This document shows positions 27,062 through 34,556 of a stretch of DNA of 64,000 bases, piece by piece. The notes under the pieces were generated by a model. That model did no database searches. It was not told the origin of the DNA and saw only the letters and a list, made by a program, of their open reading frames with translations. The first letter of the stretch is position 1; every line of letters starts with the position of its first letter. The stretch lies in NCBI GenBank assembly GCA_965116015.1, contig OZ220477.1:1302001-1366000 (forward strand), read 5' to 3'. This DNA is from S5-327 sp965116015 (lineage in GTDB: Bacteria > Chloroflexota > Dehalococcoidia > Lucifugimonadales > Australimonadaceae). Both the position numbers and the translations under genes were made by a program.

Positions 27062-28102
27062 ATGTTCAAAGGCGTGAAAGTCCTCGATGTCCATGGCCAC
27101 GTCTCCGCTCCAAACGCAGTGCGAACCTGGGCCGTCGGCGGATTCTCCTCCGGCCACCTCGGCCCAAGCCCACTCCGCGCAACCGGCTCAGCATCCGGCG
27201 AATTCAGCGACGAAGCCTTCGCCGCCACCAACAAAATGCACGCCGAATACATGGACGAACGCAACATCGACGTCCAAATCATCGGCCCCCGACCCTTCAC
27301 AATGATGGGCTGGATGCCCAGAAATCTCTACTACCCCTGGTGCGAATTCACCAACGACACCATCCGCAAACAAGTCCAGAACTACCCCACACGCTTCCTC
27401 GGAGCATCAATGCTCCCCCAGATCGCCGAAGCCCCAGACCTCAGCAACTGCATCCCCGAATTCGAGAAAAACGTCAAAGAATACGGCTTCGTCGGCACAT
27501 ACCTCAGCCCCGACCCCGACGGCCGCCACAACTCCCCCGGAATGCACGAACCCTACTGGTATCCCGTCTACGAAAAATGCCAGGAATGGAACATCCCCGT
27601 CTTCATCCACGGCACCAACTGCCTCGACCCACGCATCGGACACATCCCCGGCAACTACCAAGTCGGCTTCGTCGTCGAAACCTTCCTCGCAACCCGCATC
27701 CTCGCCTACAGCGACATCTTCAACAAATTCCCCAACCTCCGCATCTGCATCGCCCACGCCGGCGGAGCCCTCGACCGCTTCATCGCCTCCTCCAACCACC
27801 GCGGCAACTGGAAAGGCGACAACCTCTTCTTCGACACCTGCACCTACGACATCGACTACCTCGAACTCGCCATCAAACAATGGGGCGTCGCCAATATAGC
27901 CTTCGGCACCGAAGCCCCAGGATCCGGACGCAGCATCCGCCAGGAAAGCGACCACCCCTCCGGAACAGCCGTCGGCCTCACCTCCGACAACCTCCTCCCA
28001 GTCATCGACTACCTCCCCTCCCTCTCCGAACAAGACAAAACCACCATCATCCACGACAACCCCCTCAAAGTCTTCCCCGCCTTCGCCACCGTCCCCGACT
28101 AA
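27062..28102 (+). CDS. Amidohydrolase (ACMSD-like, amidohydrolase_2 family)
   Basis: This 346-residue TIM-barrel metal enzyme has the opening motif LDVHGHV (HxH), IPVFIHGTN (His), CIAHAGGAL (His) and, where ACMSD-type decarboxylases have FGSD, here FGTEAPG. GGAGG precedes the ATG by 8 nt. The family includes 2-amino-3-carboxymuconate semialdehyde, gamma-resorcylate and other non-oxidative decarboxylases as well as hydrolases. The D-to-E change at the fourth ligand is notable but may be tolerated. It is probably cotranscribed with the dehydrogenase at 25719. A hairpin terminator lies 62 nt downstream. Confidence 0.87.
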   Translation: MFKGVKVLDVHGHVSAPNAVRTWAVGGFSSGHLGPSPLRATGSASGEFSDEAFAATNKMHAEYMDERNIDVQIIGPRPFTMMGWMPRNLYYPWCEFTNDTIRKQVQNYPTRFLGASMLPQIAEAPDLSNCIPEFEKNVKEYGFVGTYLSPDPDGRHNSPGMHEPYWYPVYEKCQEWNIPVFIHGTNCLDPRIGHIPGNYQVGFVVETFLATRILAYSDIFNKFPNLRICIAHAGGALDRFIASSNHRGNWKGDNLFFDTCTYDIDYLELAIKQWGVANIAFGTEAPGSGRSIRQESDHPSGTAVGLTSDNLLPVIDYLPSLSEQDKTTIIHDNPLKVFPAFATVPD

Positions 28103-28163
28103 CCAGCCCCAGCCCACACCAACCAACTTCCAACGCGCAACCGAACAACGCCAGCAGCCAACG

Positions 28164-28188
28164 AGAGGGGCGGGAAATCCGCCCCTCT
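28164..28188 (+). terminator. Hairpin terminator after the amidohydrolase gene
   Basis: A perfect 10-bp stem (AGAGGGGCGG / CCGCCCCTCT) closes a 5-nt GAAAT loop 62 nt past the stop. There is no T-run, so strength as an intrinsic terminator is uncertain. Confidence 0.6.
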
Positions 28189-28964
28189 GTCGTCTCCCCC
28201 GCAACCACCATCCCCTACCCACTGCCGATCCCGCCCAACCCGCAACCCCACAGCCTCCCCGCCCGACACCCTCATCCCTCCCCGCCCACAACCCGCGCCC
28301 CGCGTCCCCAACCGCCCACTCCCGCACAACTCGCAACCTCGCCGCTCCCCACCACCCCCACTCACAACCCGCAACCCCAGCCCCGCCACTCCCGCCCAAC
28401 CCCCCTTCCTCGCAGACCCACCGCTCCCCATCGCCACCCCCGCTCACAACCTACAGCCCAGCGTCCCTCAAACCCGCTCCCGCCCAGCCCGCAACCCCAG
28501 CCCCGCTATTCCCGCACAAGCCAACCCTCGCAACCCCGCCGCACCCACCACCCCGCTCACAACCTACAGCCCAGCGTCCCTCAAACCCGCTCCCGCCCAG
28601 CCCGCAACCCCAGCCCCGCTATTCCCGCACAACCCAACCCTCGCAACCCCGCCGCGCCCACCACCCTGCTCACAACCTACAGCCCAGACCCATAACCTCG
28701 CAGCCCCGCCGCTCCTCACCACCTCACCCACAACCCCCGCGTCCCCAAACCGCCCCGCTCCCATCCCACCACCACACCCAACCCCCTCCGCGACCCTACA
28801 ACCCGCAACCCCGACTCTCACTCCCTCGCCCGCAACCGCCCAGAACCCACACTCCACCCGTCGTTCCGCGCAAGCGGGACTCCCCCGACGCCCCCGCCTC
28901 GCAACCCCGCACTCCCGCCAACAACACTCCCCGCCAACAAGTAGTATTCCGCCAAGAGCAGGAC

Positions 28965-28970
28965 TAGCAT
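28965..28970 (+). promoter_or_regulatory. -10-like element of a possible leaderless MFS transcript
   Basis: TAGCAT lies exactly 7 nt before the ATG at 28978, as at cofE; the gene has no convincing Shine-Dalgarno. Confidence 0.35.
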
Positions 28971-28977
28971 CGCCGCA

Positions 28978-30231
28978 ATGACCGAGCAGCCCCTCGAACC
29001 CCCAGCAGCCAATCGCCGTCGACGCCGCTGGCCGCGCACCTTCGACTCCCTCTCCATCCCCGCCTACCGCGCCTACTTCATCGCAATGCTCTTCTACTTC
29101 GGCGCGATGCAGGCAACCATCCTCGTCCGTCCCATCCTCGCTTTCGACCTCGCCGACCGCGCCCCCATCGTCCTCGGCATCGTCATCGCCGCCAACAACG
29201 CCCCCTCCCTACTCCTCTCACCCTTCGCCGGAGCCCTCGCCGACAAAACCTCAATGCGCAACATCCTCATCGCCGCAGGCGCCCTCATGTCCCTCTTCGC
29301 CGCCCTCTCCGCCCTCGGCGTAATCCTCAACATCCTCCAGTGGTGGCACATAACCCTCATCGGCGTCCTCCAGGGATCCGCAATGGTCTTCATCACCCCC
29401 ACCCGGCGCGCCATCATCGGAGGCCTCGTCGACGAACCCCATCTCCTCAACGCCACAGGCCTCCACACAATGTCCCAGAACGCCAACCGCGTAGTAATGC
29501 CCCTCGTCGCAGGAATCCTCTTCGCCCGCGTCGGCCCCGAGTGGGCATACCTCCTCATCATCGCCCTCTACGCCGCCGGAATCCTCCTCATGCTCGCAGT
29601 CCCCCCCCACGGAACAACCACCCGCCCTCCCCGCCGGCGTGGCGGCTCCCCACTGGAGGGCGTCCGCTACATCCGCCAGCAACCCGTCCTCCGCAACCTC
29701 ATCCTCGTAGGACTCGTCATCACCGTATTCGGCCAGCCCTTCCAGCACCTCCTCCCCCTCGCCCAAGACCTCCTCCACATCGAAGCCGACGGCGTCGGCC
29801 TCCTCTTCACCTTCTTCGGCCTCGGATCCCTCCTCGGCTCCACCAGCGCAGCATCCCTCGGCGACTTCCAGCGCAAAGGACTACTCCTCGTCGGCTTCTT
29901 CACCCTCTTCGGCGCAGGAGTCGTCGGATTCGCCTTCTCCGGCTGGTACGCCCTCTCCCTCCTCCTGATGCTCCCCATCGGCGTCGGACACTCAGGACGC
30001 ACCGTAGTCCACCTCGCCGCCCTCCAAACCTACGCCGACCAAGAGATGCGAGGCCGAGTGCAAGCCCTCAACGCCATGATCGGCGGACTCATCCCCCTTG
30101 CCGTGCTTGGTATCACCGCCCTCGCCGAAGCCTTCGGCGGGCGCGTCGCCCTCGCCTCCGCCGGAGGCGTAATAGTCGCCTACGGCCTCTGGGAAGCCCT
30201 ATTCTCGAAAACCCTCCGCAACCTGCGATAA
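28978..30231 (+). CDS. MFS transporter (MFS_3 / EntS-like)
   Basis: This 417-residue carrier has about 11-12 membrane segments. After a basic N-tail comes RAYFIAMLFYFGAMQATILV, then the loop SPFAGALADKTSMRN (the GxLaDR-like MFS motif A) and a central cytoplasmic loop around residue 215 (TTTRPPRRRGGSPLEGVRYI). The segment HSGRTVVHLAALQTYADQEM and RGRVQALNAMIGG is typical of the MFS_3 multidrug/siderophore exporter group. The substrate is unknown. Codon use still shows the C bias of the left half. The gene stands alone. Confidence 0.88.
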   Translation: MTEQPLEPPAANRRRRRWPRTFDSLSIPAYRAYFIAMLFYFGAMQATILVRPILAFDLADRAPIVLGIVIAANNAPSLLLSPFAGALADKTSMRNILIAAGALMSLFAALSALGVILNILQWWHITLIGVLQGSAMVFITPTRRAIIGGLVDEPHLLNATGLHTMSQNANRVVMPLVAGILFARVGPEWAYLLIIALYAAGILLMLAVPPHGTTTRPPRRRGGSPLEGVRYIRQQPVLRNLILVGLVITVFGQPFQHLLPLAQDLLHIEADGVGLLFTFFGLGSLLGSTSAASLGDFQRKGLLLVGFFTLFGAGVVGFAFSGWYALSLLLMLPIGVGHSGRTVVHLAALQTYADQEMRGRVQALNAMIGGLIPLAVLGITALAEAFGGRVALASAGGVIVAYGLWEALFSKTLRNLR

Positions 30232-30273
30232 CCTACCCCGCCCCACAACCAGCACACACAGAAAGGGGAAGCA

Positions 30274-30474
30274 ATGAACTACTGGGTCTACGAAAATGAC
30301 GTCCAGAACCACGCCAGAGTCCACCGGAGCGACTGCCGCTACTACAAGAATCGCAAATCGCCACATCTCCCGTACAACCGCTGGTCCGGGCCATACCCAG
30401 ACCGGAAGACCGCGAACGCAGCGATGAACGCTGCCGGAAACCCCCACACAGAGGAGTGCAAGCACTGCCTCTAG
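30274..30474 (+). CDS. Small protein with possible His/Cys metal site
   Basis: This 66-residue protein contains ARVHRSDCRYYKNR and ends ECKHCL, so three cysteines plus nearby histidines could hold a zinc ion. The aromatic/proline segment RWSGPYPDRKTANAAMNAA sits between. GAAAGGGG lies ~8 nt before the ATG. I do not recognise a named family. It overlaps no other gene and its base composition lies between the left and right halves. Confidence 0.6.
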   Translation: MNYWVYENDVQNHARVHRSDCRYYKNRKSPHLPYNRWSGPYPDRKTANAAMNAAGNPHTEECKHCL

Positions 30475-30483
30475 CGCCGCCCC

Positions 30484-30882
30484 TCACCGCGCCCGCGGCA
30501 AGCGCCACGCCCTCGAGAGCAGATCCCACCCAAGGTGACCGTAGAACGTATGACCCTCCTCGCTCGAATGAAGAATAACCGCGCACTCCTCCCCCGCCTC
30601 CTCCCGGAAGAGACGAAGCAGCTCCCGCCCGATCCCCGCCCGCTTGTACGGCGCCGCCACGCACAGCTCAGTAACGAGCGCATAGCTCGCGTAGTCGGCC
30701 AGCCCCCGAACGATTCCCGCAAGCCTGTCCCCATCCCGCGCAGTGACGACAATGTCCGCGTTGCGCAGCATCCGCGCCACACGGTCGGGATCGTCGACGG
30801 GACGGTTGAATCCCCCCGCCCGCAGCAGCGCGGCCACCTCCTCGGCCGTCGGCGCATCCCTCGTCGAATAAGCAATAGTCAT
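30484..30882 (-). CDS. GNAT-family N-acetyltransferase
   Basis: This 132-residue acetyltransferase starts MTIAYSTRDAPTAEEVAALL. The GNAT core shows TELCVAAPYKRAGIGRELL (acetyl-CoA pyrophosphate loop R-x-x-G-I-G) and EEGHTFYGHLGWDLL at the C-terminus. The ATG at 30882 is chosen; the frame reaches 31059 but the extra part overlaps the divergent amidohydrolase start. The acceptor is unknown. Confidence 0.85.
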   Translation of the reverse strand: MTIAYSTRDAPTAEEVAALLRAGGFNRPVDDPDRVARMLRNADIVVTARDGDRLAGIVRGLADYASYALVTELCVAAPYKRAGIGRELLRLFREEAGEECAVILHSSEEGHTFYGHLGWDLLSRAWRLPRAR

Positions 30883-30994
30883 AGCAACCCCGCCCAGTCC
30901 CGCGAGCAGACCCGTTCCTTGACACTCTCCCCCGCCAATCCTACGATTCCCCTGCCCGCCGCGAAAGACAACGGCTCGGCGAAAGGAGCGGATA

Positions 30995-32203
30995 ATGCCT
31001 GAAGAGAACGTTCGCGCAGACAGGCTCGGAGGCACCGCCCGCAGACGCGCCGACAGCATCCGCGACCTCCGCGTCGACGCCGATGTCGACTACAAGTACA
31101 TCTCCGCCGACAACCACATCGACCTGGTCTGGTACCCCCGCGACATCATCCAATCCCGCATCCCAGCCAGGTACAAAGACAACGCCCCCAAAGTCGTCGA
31201 ATCCCCCAAAGGAACCGCCTGGGAGTGGGAAGGCGACATCCACGCCTTCGCCGCCGACGGCAAAGACTGGGCCAAGTACGCCAAACGCTTCGACCCCATC
31301 GCTATCGAAGAGGGCCGCCTCCCCCCCTCCGACCCCGAAATCCTTCTCCAGCACATGGACCTCGGCGAATTCTACGCCGGCGTCTTCTATGGCAACACCC
31401 GCAAGTGGGTGTTCAAAGACAAAGAGATGGAAAAGGCAATCTACAGAGCCTTCAACGACTGGACCCTCGAAGTCTCATCCCTCGATCCCGACAGGCTCAT
31501 CGTCCTGCCCTGGCTCCACGCCGCCTTCCCCGAAACCTGCGTCGACGAACTCTACCGCCTCGCCAGCCAGGGCGCCCGCGCCGTCGAACTCAGCCCCAAC
31601 GATATGGCCGAAGGCGCCTGGTCTCCCGTCTGGGAGCCGCTCTGGGCCGCCGCCCAGGAAACCGGCACAGTAATCTGCACCCACATCGGCGACGCCGCCG
31701 GCACGCCCTACCCTCCCAACGAATACGGCCAGTCGCTCGCCCACTTCTCCCAAGTCCCCTTCAACCCCGCAGGCAAACACATCGCCCAATTCGTCTTCAG
31801 CGGAATGTTCGACCGATACCCCAACCTCCACGTATCAATGGCGGAGTGCCGCATCGGCTGGCTCCCCTTCCTCTTCCAATGGATGGAGCGCTGCCACAGC
31901 GACCGCGCCCCCGACAACATCCACCCCCTGAAAGAGCGCCCCCTCCACTACCTCCGCAACAATATGAGCTTCACCTTCGAAGAAGACTACATCGGGGCAA
32001 AGATGGTCCCCGACCCCGAATTCCTCATCCGCGACAGCGTCATCTGGGGATGCGACTACCCTCACGAACAGGGCCAGACTTGGCCGGACGCCACCCCCGC
32101 TATGGAGCGCATGTTCACCGGAACCGACCCCGACCTCGTCCACGACGTCGTCTGGGGACGGGCGCAGCGCATCTTCGGCGTCAAAGGCCCCAGCAGGAGC
32201 TAA
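30995..32203 (+). CDS. Amidohydrolase, first gene of a catabolic operon
   Basis: This 402-residue amidohydrolase_2-type TIM barrel has the N-terminal metal motif SADNHIDLVW, VICTHIGDA (His), and the C-terminal metal aspartate in WGCDYPHEQ. A segment near residue 270 (FDRYPNLHVSMAECRIGWLP) matches the usual 'P.L' helix of the family. AAAGGAG lies 5 nt before the ATG. It heads a tight run: RidA triple protein (2-nt gap), ThDP decarboxylase subunits and amidase. Whether it hydrolyses or decarboxylates is not decidable by eye. Confidence 0.87.
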   Translation: MPEENVRADRLGGTARRRADSIRDLRVDADVDYKYISADNHIDLVWYPRDIIQSRIPARYKDNAPKVVESPKGTAWEWEGDIHAFAADGKDWAKYAKRFDPIAIEEGRLPPSDPEILLQHMDLGEFYAGVFYGNTRKWVFKDKEMEKAIYRAFNDWTLEVSSLDPDRLIVLPWLHAAFPETCVDELYRLASQGARAVELSPNDMAEGAWSPVWEPLWAAAQETGTVICTHIGDAAGTPYPPNEYGQSLAHFSQVPFNPAGKHIAQFVFSGMFDRYPNLHVSMAECRIGWLPFLFQWMERCHSDRAPDNIHPLKERPLHYLRNNMSFTFEEDYIGAKMVPDPEFLIRDSVIWGCDYPHEQGQTWPDATPAMERMFTGTDPDLVHDVVWGRAQRIFGVKGPSRS

Positions 32204-32205
32204 GC

Positions 32206-33381
32206 GTGGCCAACAATATGCGCAAGAAAGAAATCCTGCTCGCCGACGAGCGCAATCGGAATATGGCCGCCGTCCTCCGCTACGGCCCCTACCTCTTCCT
32301 GTCAAGCTCCGACGGCTACCGCGACATCGAGACCGAACAGATAAACCCCGAACTCGACAACCAAGCCATCGCCCAGTGCAACAACGCCTACGGCAGGCAA
32401 GCCCTCCGCCTCCAGAAAACAGGCTACAGCGGCAACTGCGCCGTCTGGATCGAGAACTTCACCTCCGGGCAGCACTGGCGCCTCGAACGAATGGCCACAT
32501 GGCCCGAACACTTCGGCGAAGAGGGGCACAAGCTCGCAGTCAGCTTCGGCGCGCAGTGCAAGATGGCCGGCGTCAATATGCTCACCGCTGTGGTCCAGGC
32601 CGTCGTCCCCGACATCGAACGGCAGGCGCTCGTCGAGCAACCGCATCGAGGCCGCGCATCGCGCATCACCCGATGCGGCGACTTCACCTACATCATCGGC
32701 GTCCGCGGCCGCTCCAACCCGTTCACCAACGAAGAAGCCCCCGAAGAAGTCCCCGAACAGTTCGAAACAGAGCTCTTCTACACCTACGAGTGGCTCCGCT
32801 CGCACATCGAGAAAGGCGGCGGCGGCCTCGACGACCTCGTCCGCGCCGACTGCGCGCTCAAGCGCATCGGCGACGCCGGCCCCTACCGCCAGGCGCTCAA
32901 AGAACGATTCGGAGGCAAGCTTCCCTTCGCCGCCTACGCCGTAGGAACGCACTTGGGAGGCCGCGGCGTTATGGAGATCGGCGGCGTCGCCGTCAATCCC
33001 GGCGCCGCCAAAGAAACCGCCTGGCTGCCGGAAGACCCCAACCGCGCCCAAGCCGTCAGAGCCAGCGGACTCATCTTTGCGTCCGGAGCCTCAGGCCTCG
33101 CCGACGAGCGCACAGGCGACGTCAGGCAGGAGCTCTACGGCGACCGCCCCGGCCAAACCCGGCAGGCCCTCAAACGCCTCGACGCCGCCCTCAACCGCTT
33201 CGACTCCTCCCTCGAGAACATCCTCCGCCTCGACGTATTCCTCGACGACATCAACTTCGAAGACGAGTTCGTCGCCCTCGCCGCGCAGCAGCTCGGACCC
33301 GTCCCACCCACAATGAACATCGTCGGCGCCGACCTCGAGCGCAACGCCGAAGTCGAGCTCTCCTGCATCGCAGGCGCCTGA
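32206..33381 (+). CDS. RidA-family protein with three RidA-like modules in one chain
   Basis: This 391-residue protein starts at a GTG with AGGAG just upstream, 2 nt after the previous stop. It appears to hold three RidA (YjgF/UK114) modules. Module 1 covers residues ~15-140 (MAAVLRYGPYLFLSSSDGYR onward). Module 2 covers ~150-265 (RITRCGDFTYIIGVRGRSN to RGVMEIGGVAVNPG). Module 3 covers ~280-391 (ASGLIFASGASGLADERTGD to ERNAEVELSCIAG). RidA enzymes hydrolyse reactive enamines/imines and are normally homotrimers of ~130 residues, so this looks like a fused trimer. The modules are unequal; catalytic residues may survive in only some. Confidence 0.82.
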   Translation: MANNMRKKEILLADERNRNMAAVLRYGPYLFLSSSDGYRDIETEQINPELDNQAIAQCNNAYGRQALRLQKTGYSGNCAVWIENFTSGQHWRLERMATWPEHFGEEGHKLAVSFGAQCKMAGVNMLTAVVQAVVPDIERQALVEQPHRGRASRITRCGDFTYIIGVRGRSNPFTNEEAPEEVPEQFETELFYTYEWLRSHIEKGGGGLDDLVRADCALKRIGDAGPYRQALKERFGGKLPFAAYAVGTHLGGRGVMEIGGVAVNPGAAKETAWLPEDPNRAQAVRASGLIFASGASGLADERTGDVRQELYGDRPGQTRQALKRLDAALNRFDSSLENILRLDVFLDDINFEDEFVALAAQQLGPVPPTMNIVGADLERNAEVELSCIAGA

Positions 33382-33383
33382 GC

Positions 33384-33908
33384 ATGACAACCCAGCAGCA
33401 GCCCATCGCCAAAGGAGTCGACGCCGCCCTCATCCACGCCGAGATAAAGAAACTCGGCGTCGACCACATCGTCTGCATCCCCGACTCCTACCAGAAAACC
33501 CTCATCTCCCTCCTCGCGAGCGACCCCGACATCCGCTTTATGATCGCCTGCACCGAAGACGAAGCAATAGGCGTCAACGCAGGGCTCTACATCGGCGGCA
33601 AGAACCCGATGCTCGTCATCCAGAACAACGGCGTCTTCGCCTCCATCAACACCATCAAAGCCATCCCCCTCGACGCCCGAATCCCCACCCTTATGCTCGT
33701 CGGCCAGTTCCAGCGCGACCCAATGCTCCCCGTAGAAGAAAGCAAGTCCCGCGCTGTCCGAATGGTCGAGCCAACCCTCGACGCCTGGAGCGTCCCCCAC
33801 TACCGCATCGAGGGCCCGGACGACCTGGGAAACATCGCGATAGCGCACCGCCAGGCCCACGCTACGATGGGCCCTGTCGCCGTCATCATCGGCGCGCCGA
33901 CTACGTAG
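33384..33908 (+). CDS. Thiamine-diphosphate-dependent decarboxylase, alpha (PYR) subunit
   Basis: This 174-residue protein corresponds to the N-terminal PYR half of 2-oxoacid decarboxylases of the sulfopyruvate/phosphonopyruvate decarboxylase group. It has DHIVCIPDSYQKTLISLL, the ThDP-activating glutamate in ACTEDEAIGVNAG, and NPMLVIQNNGVFASINTI followed by PTLMLVGQFQRD. It begins 2 nt after the RidA stop and is followed 3 nt later by the beta subunit. Separate alpha and beta chains match the ComD/ComE style. The real substrate is unknown. Confidence 0.85.
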   Translation: MTTQQQPIAKGVDAALIHAEIKKLGVDHIVCIPDSYQKTLISLLASDPDIRFMIACTEDEAIGVNAGLYIGGKNPMLVIQNNGVFASINTIKAIPLDARIPTLMLVGQFQRDPMLPVEESKSRAVRMVEPTLDAWSVPHYRIEGPDDLGNIAIAHRQAHATMGPVAVIIGAPTT

Positions 33909-33911
33909 CCT

Positions 33912-34475
33912 ATGGAGCGCGACGAAGCAATCGCTATCCTCGCAGAGAGCCGCGGCGACGCCGTTTCAGTAGCCACGATGCAGTCCATCTATCCGTGGCA
34001 TCAGGCCGGACAAGCCGAACGGCTGCACGTCGACGCCTCCCAATGTATGGGCAGCGCCTCCTCCATCGGACTCGGGCTAGCTATGGCCCGCCCGGACAAG
34101 AAAGTGATGGCGCTCGACGGCGACGGCAGCCTGCTTATGCAGCTCGGCTCGCTCGTCACCATCGCCGGCCAGGCCCCCGCCAACTTCTACCACTTCGTAT
34201 TCGCGAACGGCCTCCACCAGAGCACTGGCAACCAGGAGTTGCCCGCGCAAGGCAAGTTCGACTGGGTCGCGCTCGCCAAAGCCTCGGGATACGCGAACGC
34301 CCTGCGCATCGAGGCCGCCGAGGATCTGCTCGAACGCCTCCCCCAAATATGGGCGATGACCGGCCCTGTGCTCATCGAGCTAGTCATCGAGCGCGAAGAC
34401 CGCGAACCGCGCTGGGCCGGCGTGCCGATGTCCCGCCAGACCGCCCTGCTGAAAGAGCAGCTGGCGGCCGAGTAA
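33912..34475 (+). CDS. Thiamine-diphosphate-dependent decarboxylase, beta (PP) subunit
   Basis: This 187-residue PP-domain subunit has the ThDP/Mg motif LDGDGSLLMQLGSL (GDGS at residues 70-73) closing with the ligand region FVFANGLHQSTGNQE. The MGSASSIGLGLAMARPDKKV stretch is typical of sulfopyruvate/phosphonopyruvate decarboxylase beta chains. With the preceding alpha gene it would form a complete enzyme. The operon context (RidA, amidohydrolase, amidase) suggests a 2-oxoacid made by deamination of an enamine; this is inference. Confidence 0.87.
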   Translation: MERDEAIAILAESRGDAVSVATMQSIYPWHQAGQAERLHVDASQCMGSASSIGLGLAMARPDKKVMALDGDGSLLMQLGSLVTIAGQAPANFYHFVFANGLHQSTGNQELPAQGKFDWVALAKASGYANALRIEAAEDLLERLPQIWAMTGPVLIELVIEREDREPRWAGVPMSRQTALLKEQLAAE

Positions 34476-34556
34476 CGTAAAACGCTCCGCGTTGCGCCGA
34501 CGCCGCCGCGCGGCGCCCGGCTCCGGAAGGCGCCCCGCCTCCCAAGGAGAACTGAT

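Larger units (their letters stand above)
28103..28977. repeat. 875-bp C-rich gap with a 113-bp tandem duplication
   Basis: Beyond the terminator the gap has no supportable gene. A 113-bp unit at 28441-28553 is repeated almost perfectly at 28554-28666, and a third copy begins at 28667 and degrades after ~20 bp. Surrounding sequence is a looser mixture of the same phrases (CGCAACCCC, ACAACC, CCCGCAC). It ends with the MFS gene's promoter-like TAGCAT. Confidence 0.75.
1..30230. other. Region of extreme strand asymmetry (+ strand C- and A-rich)
   Basis: Throughout this half the + strand is dominated by C and A whether genes run + or -. Hand counts of single 60-base lines: 301-360 (thrC, minus) C30 G8 A15 T7; 13921-13980 (DUF1015, plus) C28 G11 A16 T5. 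In contrast 45001-45060 is C23 G21 A9 T7 and 55081-55140 (minus gene) C20 G19 A11 T10. The helicase (21001-21060) is C20 G12 A17 T11. The bias fades between ~30 and ~36 kb. Confidence 0.85.
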
